Positions 45,129-57,299 of a stretch of DNA of 64,000 nucleotides are shown piece after piece; within the stretch, counting starts at the first letter, position 1; every line of letters starts with the position of its first letter. Source of the DNA: Symsagittifera roscoffensis (Eukaryota; Xenacoelomorpha; Acoela; Convolutidae); assembly GCF_963678635.1 (NCBI RefSeq), contig NC_087068.1, forward strand, positions 16,743,872 to 16,807,871, read 5' to 3'. The notes below the pieces were generated by a model. It was given only the letters and a program-made list of their open reading frames with translations. It was not told the origin of the DNA and did not search any database. The position numbers and the translations under genes were made by a program.

Positions 45129-46023
45129 CAGAATGGATCAATTATATCATAGTAAAGCCCTTTCAATCTAGATTCGATCACGAGAAAATCGAAACATTCG
45201 TTTTTTTTCTAATTTTGAGCGAACGAAGCAAGTAACACAAAAAGCACTGAACTAAGTTGCAAAAAAACTGAGTTGTTACTGTGGAAAACTACTTTTTAAA
45301 GCTTATTTTAGTACTTTTGCAGCATCGAATTCGAAAAACTTTTTCGTTATAGTTACTTATTGCTAAGATTTGCATTTTAGTGTTATGTTTAGTTATGTCA
45401 AAAAAACTTTTCTCTCTTCATCTGCTCAAACCACGCGCAATGTTTATTAGGGAAAATGACAATTCAAGTTTTATTGCTTCAAAAAATCAATGATGGGAAC
45501 ATTCTGTGCAGTAAGAAATTGAAATTTTAATTCTAAATTTGTATCGCATTTAGTACTGCAAAAAAGAATTTAAATGCCTATTTTGTTCAAATGAAAATTG
45601 GCATTCGTGGACGAGGTTTTGCTGAGAACGAGCATGCTAACAGTTTTTAAAACATTTTGTTGTGAAATATTTAAGACTTTGTTTAAGGAATAAAAACCGT
45701 AGCATTACAAAAATGATTGACATTGAAGGTAAAACAAATGTTATCATATGTAATAGAGCCAAAAGTATTTTGTCATCTATTGCCTGTCAGACTAATTATA
45801 TGATAACACCTTTAAAAGGTTTCATCTTGATAGCGTATAATTTTTCCTAGAAAATTTTTTTGATGCCCTCACACCTTGACCAAACGTTGGTCATACATTT
45901 TTTTCAATTTTCATGTTTCCGATAGACTTCGATGGACAAATTTCAATGAAGTTTAAATTTTTTGTAGCCCTTCAGATAACTCGTTTCTTATTGTTCTGTA
46001 ATTAATTCAAACATGAAACTAAC
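45129..46023. other. Intronic stretch before exon 7's donor
   Basis: No repeat family or gene recognised. A 62-codon plus-strand frame (45662-45850) looks like chance. Confidence 0.4.
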
Positions 46024-47618
46024 TTGGGAGGCACTGACGCACTTTCATACACTTCCACTCCACCACACTTGCCCTTGTTGCGACTCGTACTCCTCCTCGG
46101 CCTCTTCGGAAACCGAGGCAACGTCCCTTTCAGAAACTTCGACTTATGCGTTGAAGACACTGTCGGCGGATACTTATGTGAAAACACCTTCAGATCTATC
46201 GTTCTCAAATCTACATTCTGCTCTGACATTGACGACGTCGAGCTGTGCATTAAACTCGTAACCGAACGAATTGAGCTTCTAGTTGGTTTGGGAGGCGGCT
46301 TCGACAATTCGATATAAGCATCAGGTTGAATAGTATTGTCAATCGACAATTTCCGGACTAATTCCGCTATTTCTGGTCTCTGATATGCTGATTCAAATTT
46401 GACAGGCGATATCCGCAATTGTTTCGAAATAGTCGAAAGATCACTTCGCGGAGGCTTCATCGGTTTGCTGTTAGTTCCTGTTTTAGCACCTGGAGCGCCG
46501 TAAATCGCGATCATCTCGTTAATTGTGTTAGCGACCATCATCTGATTTAAATCAACGCGTGAGGCAATAGAATGTCTACAATAAGGCAGTGAGTTCATTG
46601 ATAGAATTTCCGCATGTCTGATTAGGTATTCAAAGGTTTTCATTTCCTCAAAATTGACCTCTTTCGAAGGTGTTTCCGCTTTGGAGCTCGAAGCACTGAC
46701 TGATGTCGATCTTTCATATGACTCAAAGGACTCCTCTGTATAATTTTTGTGGGAAATTGAGCTCGTTTTCTGAAGCGTTGAATGCTCTTTAAGACTAGTG
46801 TGAGTTTTCGTCTCAGTTGCAGCTGAGTTTGGTTTCTTCATTCGCTTCATTGTTCCCATGACCGAGGCAACTATACTTGTCGCACTGAACGCCCCATGAG
46901 TTGGACTATCATTCAAGTCCAAATGAGCTCCTGCCGTCGTCAAAGAAGGACGCTTTTTCCTGCCAATCGTGTTTGAACTTCCCGGGTCATTGAATGGCTT
47001 CAGTTCCAGATATTGTGAAGGTGCCACAGTTTCGGATGTTCCCGCCACAGATGCAACCATCGGAGCTTCTTGTACGTACGCATTAGACTGATTGGACCCT
47101 TCTGAAACCGAAGATGTTCTCGATGTAAACGAACCATCTTCAAATCCCGAACTCAGCACGTCATGACTCACCGATACCTCAACAGTCGGATTCGGCATGA
47201 AGAATTTTCGTCTCATCTGCAAACTTTTGCTCGCTTGATCTGGATGATTTGATGTCGTTTTGGCAACTGACACATTTGTTTCGCTTTCCTGTTTCAGACT
47301 GCTGGTTCTTTTATTACGATCAACAACTGTTTCATCGACTACAGGTCCTTGTACCGTAGGTTGAGCCTCTATTGTCGCTCTTCGGGATGGAAGAATAAGT
47401 GATTCGGGTTCACTGCTCTCAACTGGCGTCTCTGGGCGCTTGTAAGGAACAGGTGACGTATGTTTCAGAAGGCGTACTGATGAAGAGCGCGTGCATGATA
47501 TATTGTCTCCAGTTGTAAGGTAGTTTCTGTCGTCTGTCACTACACTTAAACTGCTTCTGGTTGAAGTTTGACCAGAGATCTCGTCAAGATAAGATGGCGT
47601 CGATTTCTGATAGGATGT
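46024..47618 (-). CDS. DENND2: DENND2-like exon 7: giant Ser/Thr-rich exon
   Basis: It is 1,595 bases with 531 uninterrupted codons, far longer than chance allows at this base composition. The acceptor is TTTTTTAG; the donor AA|GTTAGT leaves two bases, completed by exon 8. Most of it is low in complexity and rich in Ser, Thr, Pro and Lys, as expected of a disordered regulatory arm. One ordered-looking part begins near FEYLIRHAEILSMNSL and includes NTINEMIAIYGAP. Many SxxS and RxxS contexts make it a plausible phosphorylation platform (inference). Its whole length is a single exon while the DENN core is finely split. Confidence 0.85.
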
Positions 47619-47954
47619 CTAAAAAATCAAATAATATTTTTACTCATTTCATAAATAGACAAAACAAATATTTCCCATACGCCCGATAGATGAGAAGTTT
47701 CCACCATAATAAGTTAATTCCTTAGTGTATACAATAATAAGGCAGTGAAATTATCCGAATAGGCCACAAAAATGCCTGGTATGAGACTCCATTAGAAATA
47801 TTTCGACAACAATTCTTTTTGAAATATCTCAGGAAGAAGAGGATTGCTCATGCACTTAACGGCTGATACTGTTTCAACTACAAGTGTCTACTTATTTATT
47901 GAAGCCCAATGTATCTCTCTAACTCTTAGTTTAATTTTTAGGTCATTGACTTAC

Positions 47955-48177
47955 TCTTGATGACGAGGTAGTGTGTGTTGATGTGATTGAGGCCGAACTG
48001 GATGCACCATCGCCCCTTCCTCCAACTCCAGAAGAAGATGAAAACCCTGAAGATGATGTTGTCTGCTGGTAGGCACTGGATGTAGGACCGGGAGACCTCA
48101 TGCGCATCTTCTCAGCCGAGCCGGTGTCGAAGGCAGCCATTCGGTCTGCAATCGACATTGTTCCCTGCATTTGGAAC
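47955..48177 (-). CDS. DENND2: DENND2-like exon 6
   Basis: The acceptor GTTGTAG and donor AGA|GTAAGT bound 223 bases (phase 1 in, 0 out). It encodes FQMQGTMSIADRMAAFD, apparently one conserved block with the end of exon 5, then a Ser/Gly/Thr-rich tail. Confidence 0.7.
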
Positions 48178-48583
48178 CTACAACACAAATTAATGAAAGA
48201 CAACAAAACTCTATAAGAAACGTTCCGAGACAAAATTTTTATTGCATTAAAAAATCCCCCTCGTGAAAAAAAACTAGATCCGTTCTTAATGAAATGAACA
48301 AAATCTTTTTATAACTCGTTTATCTCAAATCTAAATCATTTCTTTAGCTGCTAAAAACGCTCTTTTACCGCCTTGGCTAAATATGGTCTCATGCGATTCT
48401 ATTCGCAAAAAAAGTGCAACTTGACAACAGACCAGAACGGTTAAAGACTTTGAAGCCTTCAAAGTGTTGACATCTTTCTTAAGCGCCCCTTCATCTAAGT
48501 CTCCGCACCCCAACAATCACAGACACTATGTGACACTCGTGATAGGCAAATAAAAAAGAAACAGCGCCTTTATTTCTACTCAC

Positions 48584-48777
48584 TTCTGGGATACTTTGCG
48601 TGCGTTTTTGAATCTTCGCAACTCATTGCAGGACTCCGTGTCCTCTCCGTCCAGTCTCCTGAGTAGCTCCTCTCTCTCCATCAGACTGACTTGCACCTTC
48701 AGGGGACCAAAGTGATGACCAGCACTACTGCTGCTGTTAGCACTCGAGGGTGAATCGTGATGTGAAGACAGAGACAC
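48584..48777 (-). CDS. DENND2: DENND2-like exon 5: charged helical segment
   Basis: The acceptor CTCTTCAG and donor AA|GTGAGT bound 194 bases (phase 0 in, 2 out). A Ser-rich start leads into a charged, probably helical run (MEREELLRRLDGEDTE, then ELRRFKNARKVSQ). That run continues into exon 6. I do not recognise it as a named domain. Confidence 0.7.
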
Positions 48778-49192
48778 CTGAAGAGACCAGCAAGATGAAA
48801 ACTTCATTTTGCATGCAACTTAACCGAAAAAAAAAAACACTGTAACGGTAGCTTTCAACACACCTTAAGTTTCAGACAGAAACAAAGAAGCCCTTGAAAT
48901 CCCAAAGCAAAACACCAATAAACAAAAACGCGCGGCCAAAAAGAAGTCGGAAAAATTTTGATGACCTCAAGAAAGCAGAAAAAATGACAATTTTGCATTT
49001 AATTTTTCAACTTTTGCATTTCAAGAGTATTTTATGATTGACATTTTTGTATGAAAACGAACGCCAGCTCGTAAGTTTTTTGTAAGAACTTTCTTAAGCA
49101 AAACAAATAAAGAAGAGTAAATAACTAAAAACTTTCATTCCATTCTGTGTTTGCAAAAAAATGAGAATGGCACAGCTCCCCGTCCCAAACCA

Positions 49193-49444
49193 ATTTTAAG
49201 CCAAACTGCCAAATTATACCACAGAGACTAAGCTGTATTTGCAAAATCAAGCGAGAAAAGGGCAAAAGGTAGCTCTAAAAAGGAGAAAAATGAAGGAAAG
49301 ACAACTTTAAAAATGTGCCGGAATCAAACCCCCGACCTGGAGATAATGAGTCCCGGCATCTGCTCCATGGTAAAATATGCGAATACTAGCCAATACAACC
49401 GAAAGAAAAGATGATATTAAAATGCCAATGATGTGCAGCGCAAG
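49193..49444. mobile_element. R2 copy with minus-strand tRNA-like module
   Basis: The head is CCACAGAGACTAAGCTG. The minus strand at about 49318-49372 has an A-box-like GGAGCAGATGCCGGG and a B box GGGGGTTTGATTCC. It ends GCGCAAGTGTACAC, where the next R2 copy begins, so the two are joined end to end. Confidence 0.6.
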
Positions 49445-50378
49445 TGTACACAGAGGCGGCGAAGTTGGCAGAGCTTCGCACCACTTGCAATACAACATTA
49501 CAATAACAAGGCAATCTAGCAGACATGAAAAAAAAGCCACTAAGTCCAAAAAAAACACCTCAAAACACACTAACTTCAAAAATCCAAAAAGTTGTCTGGA
49601 ATCATGCTCTATTTGCGGAAAACACGCTCAAAAACACAATCGACGGGAACTAATAAAAATTCAAAAAAAATTAACAAGCGGCAACTGAGCCGACGAAACT
49701 TGAAATGATTTCCAATAGAACCGAAAATATAATTGATGTCATGAAAAATAAATTCTTTTCCAAGATTTTTAGCATTTTGTGCGATCCGTTATGCAGCATA
49801 AAATTTATGCTTCTTTTAAAATGGCCCCAAGTTATTTTACTTAGCCGATAAAATATAAGCCGAAATTATTAGAGCCGAATTAAGTTTTTAAGCGAAAAAC
49901 AAACAAAAACAGCAAAGTCTACGAAGTCAAGGATAGTACAATTAAAAATTGCAGGAGTAATTCAAAACATTGAAAACAACTACATTTAAAACAACGTACA
50001 AAAAATCAATTCTACGATGTGGCAACTAATCCGACAAAACAAAAGCAGGCAAACTATAGGCCGACATTTTTTTGAAAAGGAATATTTCCAGTTAAAAAAC
50101 AGCTCCTGGTCAGATTCGAACCCAAGACCTTTGCCATCCCAGGCGTATTCTTCAACTCCAGGCTATTTGTTGGCCACTATTAGAGGTTTAATTTCATTAT
50201 AAGCCAATATACAAGTGATTCAAGTTATCATTAGCATCCTTGTGTAATTAAGAAGTAGCTAGATCATATACTGCCTAATTAACGCATAAACATTATAGAA
50301 AACTTAGGAACAACTTTTCGAATTGAGTTGGAAAAAAGGACTCAGCTTTTATCACTACGCTCACAATCGCGATTGTAA
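49443..50378. mobile_element. Longest R2 copy, ~940 bp
   Basis: It starts ACACAGAGGCGGCGAAGTTG and has the interior phrases CTTAGCCGATAAAATATAAG and ATAGGCCGACA. A minus-strand tRNA-like module with perfect B box GGTTCGAATC lies at about 50106-50165. It ends after AAAAAAGGACTCAGC with the palindrome ACAATCGCGATTGT. Confidence 0.65.
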
Positions 50379-50769
50379 AAAAACCCAATCAAAAACTAAA
50401 CCATTACGACCAAAAAAATTGCCAAATAGGTACGATTGAACGTCGATCGTTAAAAAACTTTATTTCAGGGTCATGAATCATTTCAACGTAATAAATTTTC
50501 ACCTCCCTCTTGAGTAATTTAAAAGTTCCAGGGAAAAACCCAGTATATCCTTTGCTTTAGCAAAAGAAAGCAACGTATTCAGGTGAGTTTTAGAGGCGCT
50601 TTGGCCATTTCCAAGTCGAAAGCTCTATGCTTTGAAGCGCTCAATTTTTATCAAAATTACAGAACCGTTTGATTTCGGCACCCATCATTTTACTATTTCT
50701 AGCTCTTGAAGTTCAAACAACTGAACATTTCTTCCAGGTCTAGAAGAGTGACAAATCGAACTTACTGAC

Positions 50770-50966
50770 CTGTGAATGATCAGACGCGTAGTGTTTCTGG
50801 GATTGAGATATATGAGGGTTCGCCACTGAATACGTCGGCTTACTGGGTGGTCTAGATACTGAGCAACTTCCGGATGTATTCTGCAGGAGGGGCTGCTTCA
50901 TAAGCAGAAGACTGGCACTACCTCCTGATGACCTACGTTCTCCATGATCACGACTACTACTCGTAT
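50770..50966 (-). CDS. DENND2: DENND2-like exon 4
   Basis: The acceptor TTGAACAG and donor CAG|GTCAGT bound 197 bases (phase 2 in, 0 out). The product is Ser- and Pro-rich, with GSCSVSRPPSKPTYSVANP. The join to exon 3 makes an Asp codon without disturbing the frame. Confidence 0.65.
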
Positions 50967-51871
50967 CTGTTCAATTAACGAGAAAAGCAGTTTATTTCAG
51001 CAATAAAATAATAAATGATCATAATAATAGTTGAAAAAACTTTATAATAAAAAAATTCTCAGGGCAAAACAAGTTTGCTGTCATACTGGGAATAATATAT
51101 ATTTTTTGCATCGGCAAAAATTTTCATTGAAATCATTGTGGAACAATTGTTTTTCTCGGGTACATCCAAACTTTCTGCTTTGTTTTTTTAGGGAGGGGCG
51201 AGGGAAAGGAAGGTTTTTCAATAATCAAAGATTTTCTTCACATTTTTCAAAGTTCGAATTCAAATTGAGTTCTCGAGCTCACCCAAAACACTAAAAAAGG
51301 CCATACCTTGTCAACAGTTTCAGGTCCACGGGCGCATTTTTGACTTTATAAAGGGCGATACTTTTCTTTTCTCCATCCTGCGACACTCTTCTATTCAATC
51401 TTTTGTTCATAATGTTCGATTGCAAAAAAAATAGAAATATGCTGACTAATTGGGCTTTCCAAACGTATTTGGTTCATTTACTTAACCCTGTAACACCCCA
51501 CGTTACACAATCATTTTGGAGCTCGGTGAGGGGGTTAGAAAAAAGTAAAATTGAGCCAAAAATGACTTTGTCGGGTACTTTTGGAAGTGTTGACCAAGAA
51601 CGGGAATAAACCCCTGATAATATGCCCTGATTTGATGAATTTTTGAGTCCTTTCTACGTCCAACCGTTTCTTTTTGCCAGTCTTGAAACAACACTATCTT
51701 AAGAAACGATATGTCAAAAAATTACCAATTGTCAATCGTTGGTTATTTATACTTCAAATTTATTGGTCTGGATTTTATGCCAAATAACCGCAAATTCAGG
51801 TATTTGTTTAAAAACTGACAGATACAAAGTCAATATGAAGTTTGAAAGCTATCACTTGTTTAGATATTTAC

Positions 51872-52059
51872 CAGCACTGAATCCTTGATGATGATGTAGT
51901 TGTTCCTTCGAAGTATAGGATACTGATGTTGATGATGTAGTGGACAACTTTTGTTCTTGGTGGGAAAATGAGACTATTTCGTCTTTGGAAGTTTCAGTTG
52001 AATACTTCTTGGTCCATTTCGAAGTGTCTCTGTACGAATTGTCTGATGCTTCAGCGGAC
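51872..52059 (-). CDS. DENND2: DENND2-like exon 3
   Basis: The acceptor AACTGCAG and donor G|GTAAAT bound 188 bases encoding a Ser/Thr-rich stretch (for example STTSSTSVSYTSKEQLHHHQ). Phase is 1 in and 1 out. No domain is recognised; it looks like disordered linker. An 8.4-kb intron full of Helitrons and R1 repeats separates it from exon 2. Confidence 0.6.
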
Positions 52060-52061
52060 CT

Positions 52062-53636
52062 GCAGTTCGAAACAGAAACAGTTGCGATATTACAATATTT
52101 ACCCTTCTCAAACTCCAAAACACATTCAAAATATTTCAACTACCACGAGAGAGAAGCATAGCATACACCATCAAATTTGAGCTCGCAACCTCAAGTTTGA
52201 TAAGGCCAAACAATTCTACAAGTTTAACAGCAGTTTGAAACCTTTTTAGATTACAGTCAAATAGGCTGTCTAAATCAAGCGCAAAATGAAGAAAGCAAGA
52301 AATGTATGGATGATGTTTTCTCAGGTGCATATCATTCAGCCGATGTGACAAAGATCGAAAAAGAAAAACGTTCAAGGGTCATCTGAAATCTCGAACCTCT
52401 GCAACCATAAAATTAAGGAATTTTCGACGTTTGTTCATAACCATTTAATGCAATAACTAAGAATTATTAGGGGTACCTTGTTACTTCTGATTTTGCCGAC
52501 TTGGAGCATCAAACTTGCACCAGTGTTACCCAAATAAATTAATCTTAAGACAGGCAAGATTAAGAGTCAAGCGTCGTCCTAATAGCAAATTAACAACCAT
52601 CTACAAACAAACGATTTAGATAGCGGTCTGTGGTGCTGCAGCGACCTGCATGCGTGCCGCTTAGCATGCGCAATTTAATTTATTACTCACTTTGTTCCGG
52701 CATGAATCAGTTTAAGTTTCAGTTGCAATTGTGAGTAAAAAAAACTCAGTTCTAATTGCGCTAATAGCCGCATGTAAGCGGCAGGCGTGCTAGTAGGCCG
52801 GCCCCTGCGGTCTGTTGCCAAGACAAAAACACAAAATACTTCCTCTTCTACTCAGGAGCAGGGTTAGCTTACATACACATGAAAAGTACGGTTACAATTA
52901 ATTCAGGATGATAATTGAATCAAACTAAGCTTTGGAGATGAAGTGGAGCTTCTAATCTCTTACCAGAGAAAAAAACACTGGCATGCCTTCTGACTACAAA
53001 ATTTTCGACAAGTCTAACTCAATTTCGACAATTCTAACAAAAATAATGAAAGAGAACGCGTAAAACATAATCTGATAAACAGTAAAATCGCAAAAAATAT
53101 AAGTTCTGGTAGACTTAATCAAAAAATTTAGCCGAATAGACATGCACACATTGACTTATTTCACGTTATCTTGAAAAAGCTACCCCGGCATTGCAAAATT
53201 GGAAAATTCAAAAAATGTGTATAAAATTTGAAAACTTTTTTTTTGCTTTTTTATTGACTATGAAAAACTGTTGTCAATTAAATCAAATGCTTCTAATCTA
53301 AGCAACAATACATCAAGCCCCTTTAAGACCGCTCAAAAAAACAGCCAAAAAATGACGCAAAGGAAAGTTTTTTTGAAGTTGTTGTTTCAGTTTGTACTCG
53401 GTTTTCCAAAACAAAAAGTTGTAGAACTTTGCTGAGCCAACACTTTGTAAGTAATACATGATTAATACATTCAGCACTATATAAATTTTATGAACGAATA
53501 CGATCAAAATAGCAAAAAAGGCGCTCAAGTTTCAACAAAAAACTGAACCACCGCTTCAGTAAAACAAGCTTTGTAAAAATTCTTTAAACAAATTCTTTAA
53601 GACAAAAGCTTGTGAAAGAAAGAAAACAGCGAACAG
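52062..53636. other. Intron stretch with a GC-rich island
   Basis: At about 52622-52815 a GC-rich island has imperfect inverted text: GCATGCGTGCCGCTTAGCAT on the left, and CGCATGTAAGCGGCAGGCGT on the right, read in reverse. It may be a small DNA transposon. The rest is AT-rich without recognised genes. Confidence 0.4.
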
Positions 53637-54020
53637 ACGGTTGAAAAAAAGACTAAATGAACAAAAGGATAGAGAAAAAATAAATCACTTTTTTTTGAAA
53701 AAATTTCAACTTTCGAACTTCAAATTTAAAAAAATCTAGCCTTAAAGATGACTTTCAGGAACATTTATGATCGACACTTTCATGATAAAAATTAACTCCG
53801 TTTTTGGAGAACTAGATAAGTAGGCAGAGTTTTTATTCCGCTACGAAATCTGAAAATTAAAAGGCAAAGCTTTAAGACCTTCACACTTTTACTAATCTAG
53901 TTGAGTTTGCCTTCCTTTTAACAAAGCAAAAGAATTTAAACTTTTGCCTTCCTTTTAACAAAGCAAAAGAACTTAAATCACCAAGACTTGTATGAGTGTT
54001 TGCTCTACGTTCATACTCTA
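53637..54020 (+). repeat. R1 repeat copy with internal 42-bp duplication
   Basis: It runs from GACGGTTGAAAAAAAG to TACGTTCATACTC. The phrase TTGCCTTCCTTTTAACAAAG is present twice in tandem (53909 and 53946). Confidence 0.65.
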
Positions 54021-54397
54021 AACAATTAAATAATGACAAACATACAAAAGAAAAAAACACAGACCTTTGCAAAGTTGTTCACACAGAAATAAAAATGCAC
54101 TTCGAAACACAAGTAAAATTAAATGGAAAACTCAACCGTATGGAAAAGCAAAAAATGAAACCAAAAATGATAACCTTGTTACAGATTTTTTTAAATATCC
54201 CACTAACAGAAGTATAAATAGATATGTTACTCGTCTGTCGAAGTATTAAAGAGAACAAACATATCTTCTCAATTAATATTGAATTGAAATGACCTCTGAT
54301 CCAGATTAATCGCCGCCTACGCTCCGATTTAATCTGGATTTAATTTTCTCGCCGCCGCCTAGAAAACTGCTAAAAAGCGCATATTAATCATCCTAAA

Positions 54398-54579
54398 CCA
54401 GAGTATAACGCACCTCCGGTGCTTTGAACAGATAATTGAACAAGAAAGCTGCTTATAAATTAAATATATCAAGATAAAAAACAGTGAAAGGAAAGCAACC
54501 TTAAAAAAACGGGACAATTCAACAACACTTTTGATTTCAAAAATTGAACGATGAAAACAATTTTGACTTTAAACTAGAA
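54398..54579 (-). mobile_element. Helitron 3' end, truncated (Helitron C)
   Basis: On the minus strand the hairpin GCACCGGAGGTGC (perfect 5-bp stem) is followed by eight bases and then CTGG|T, a valid CTRR end at an A/T target. Spacing is identical to Helitron B. The remainder is cut off by Helitron A. Confidence 0.65.
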
Positions 54580-56025
54580 CTAGCGTGTAACGCACCTCCT
54601 GTGCTTCGAATTTTGAACAATTCATCAAAAACCGTAAATATTTGAAATAAAATCTGCATCCTTTGAGTGTAATCTGCAAGCACCGAGTTACAGGGTTGGT
54701 ATTATCAAAGTTTTTGATATCAAAGTTTTTGATATCAAAGTTCTTTGAAAAATTTTAAACTTAATTAAGGAACATCACATCTCGGCATCTAAAACCAATT
54801 GCCCAGTCGCATTTGGACGTAAGATTTGCAACTGCTGAGAGCTCTTACAATAAACAACTACAGCGTGGGAATTTCAAACTTTGAGTAACTTTAAAATAAA
54901 GTTTTCTGAAAAATTTTTCGAAAAAACAAAGAACGTCATATCTGGAAAACTACAATGACCTGAGCAGTCAATTTGAGGGCAACGTTCGCAACCCCTGAGA
55001 CCTTGAGTGTACTCTGACAACCCGCAACTACAGGGTTGTGAAATTCACATTTAGAAGAAAAAAAAGATTTTAGTTTTCTGAAAACTTTTTGAAAAAAAAT
55101 CACAAAAAAAGTCGTATCTCGAAAACTACAAAAATTTGAGCAATCATATTCGGAGGCAAAATTCACAACTCCTGGGAGTACTCTGACAGCAGCCAAGTAC
55201 AGGGTTGGGATTTTCAAATCTTTTGATTTTGTTTAAATCTAAGTTTTCTGAAAATTTAAAAAGAAATCCGAAAAACGTCATATCTTGAAAACTACAATGA
55301 TTTGAGCAGTCATATTTGGAGGCAAGATTCGCAATCCTGAGAGTTCCCTGACAGCGCCCATCTACAATGTTGAGACTATCACATTTTGTGAAATTATTAA
55401 CTTAATTTTTCTGAAAGTTTTGAAAAAGTCCCAAAAATCGTCGCATCTCAAAGTAAAAGTATTTGGGTATTCATAATTGGAGGCAGAAACCGCAACCCCA
55501 GGAGAAACCTGACAGTACTCCACTAATAGGTTGTTAATTTAAAACTTGGTGAAAAAACTGGAAAATCGAAAAAATCTTAATTATTGCAATATACGATATA
55601 GCTTAAAGATGAAAAATTCTTTCGTTAAACATGCAAAAATAATACGTTGAAAAAGCTGAAACATGGCGAGATAGTGAAGCCCGCAATCAAATATAGTATC
55701 GATAGATAGATAATCACATCTCCGAAACTACTGGCTTTCAGATCTCCGTAAACAAAACCTTGGCCGACGGGTATTCATATTTGGAGGCCCAATTCACAAC
55801 CCCAAGGGTAACATTGACAGCATCCCACTTTAGAGTTGCTAATTTCAAACTTAACAAAAAACTGAACTCGAGCTGTAAATCAAGAAAAAAACTCTTTACC
55901 ATAGCAATATACGACATAGCTTGAACGTGCAAAAATTCTACCGTTAAACATACCAAAATAATACGTTGAAAAAGCTTGAACATGGCGAGATAGTGAAGCC
56001 CGCATTTAAAAACATACTGAATAGA
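54580..56025 (-). mobile_element. Non-autonomous Helitron A with satellite
   Basis: Minus-strand element. The 5' end is A|TCTATTCAGTATG at 56025; the 3' end is CTAG|T at 54580 with a slightly decayed hairpin (GCAC...GTGC) eight bases before it. The interior holds ~5 diverged units of the ~167-bp satellite (54640-55560) and two copies of the 5' terminal module (around 55583 and 55906). No Rep/helicase coding; it depends on an autonomous partner. Confidence 0.8.
54640..55560. repeat. ~167-bp satellite array in Helitron A
   Basis: Phrases AACGTCATATCTCGAAAACT, GAGCAGTCATATTTGGAGGC and AACTACAGGGTTGGGA recur near 54932, 55108, 55275 and 55437, spacing 162-176. Units are more diverged than in Helitron B. 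Confidence 0.85.
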
Positions 56026-56462
56026 TAAATTATCCACAAGGCACTTTTCCAATGCACATTATTTTTCAGAAAAAAAGCTGATTCAAAATATGTTTCTTTT
56101 TACTTCGAGATCAAGGAATCAACATCTTTTACATGCAACAGCCTTCATCAATATCCTCTGCTCCGTTGAAAAAAGGTTATCATATTGTTAATACATATTT
56201 TAATCCTTTGATTGTGTAATGAACTCCAGAAATCAAGAATTATGACTCACTTTTCTGAAGCATTCGCAAACTTTGAGCTTTTTGGGCAAATGAGACTCTC
56301 AATGAAGACTATCAACTCTAGAAACTAAAAAGGATACCGGTTATTCGCGCGCTTTGCACATTGACCATTGAAGAACGTAATTGGCTTTCCATTAGATCTA
56401 TTTCAAGTGAACTCAAACTAGAAGTCTAACTGCCAAAATCAATACCTTGGTGTCGAAAAATT
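56026..56462. other. Unassigned intronic stretch
   Basis: No repeat family or gene recognised here. It separates Helitron A from the next R1 copy. Confidence 0.4.
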
Positions 56463-56900
56463 TGAAGACAGTTGGAACAGTGCATAGGAACAACGACACA
56501 TGAAAAAAGCTGGATAAAAACTTTTGAACCTTTTTCATTTTTCGAATAACGAAAATGAAAAAAAATCATATGGAAGCTTTTCACATTCAAAGACTGTATA
56601 TGATTGGCCCTTTTTTGTTATAACGTTTAGAGAAAACTGGATCAAACTTAAATGTTTCAAATCTCCTGCGAACTCATAAAATTTGGGATCATTTTTGAAA
56701 CTAGAGGTCATTCACGTTTGATTTGACCTTTTCACTGGTTCTGTTCGATAGTGGAATTTGCCTTAATTTCAGAAAAAAATGAAGTGAGATTAAAACGGAA
56801 TCACAAGCCAAACCACGAAAAACCAAATTTGAGCGCTAACAAAGAAAAAATTAACACAACCTATATAAGTGAAACTCACTTCGTTACTTTACGCGTAAAC
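56463..56900 (+). repeat. R1 repeat copy, diverged
   Basis: It runs from GACAGTTGGAACAGTG to CTTCGTTACTTTACGCG. The middle phrases AGAGAAAACTGGATCAAAC and CGATAGTGGAATTTGCC identify it. Confidence 0.65.
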
Positions 56901-57299
56901 ATAAAATGACCCAAGTCATCATTTCACTAAATTAAAATTTAACATAGCAAAAATACCATTTGAAAAATGCTATTGAGCTCAAATAACTTTTTTTTAAAAT
57001 GGTAAAAATTCGTTCCAATTTTTTTGACCTTCATCTGCAAAAATATATCGCCTTAAAGACTTTCAAAATACAAAAAAATATATTCTTGACTCAATCTACT
57101 TTACTTTGATCGGAGGGGGTACATAGCAGAACGTTCTCAGAGCCTTAAATTCTACACTGACAAACCGGAGATCACATACTACTAGCGTTTAACGCACCTT
57201 CGGTGCTTCGAAAATTTTCGACAACTCATGAAAAACCGCATATATTGGAAACAATATCTGCAAACTTTTAGTGTACTCTGACTGCATCCAATTACAGGG

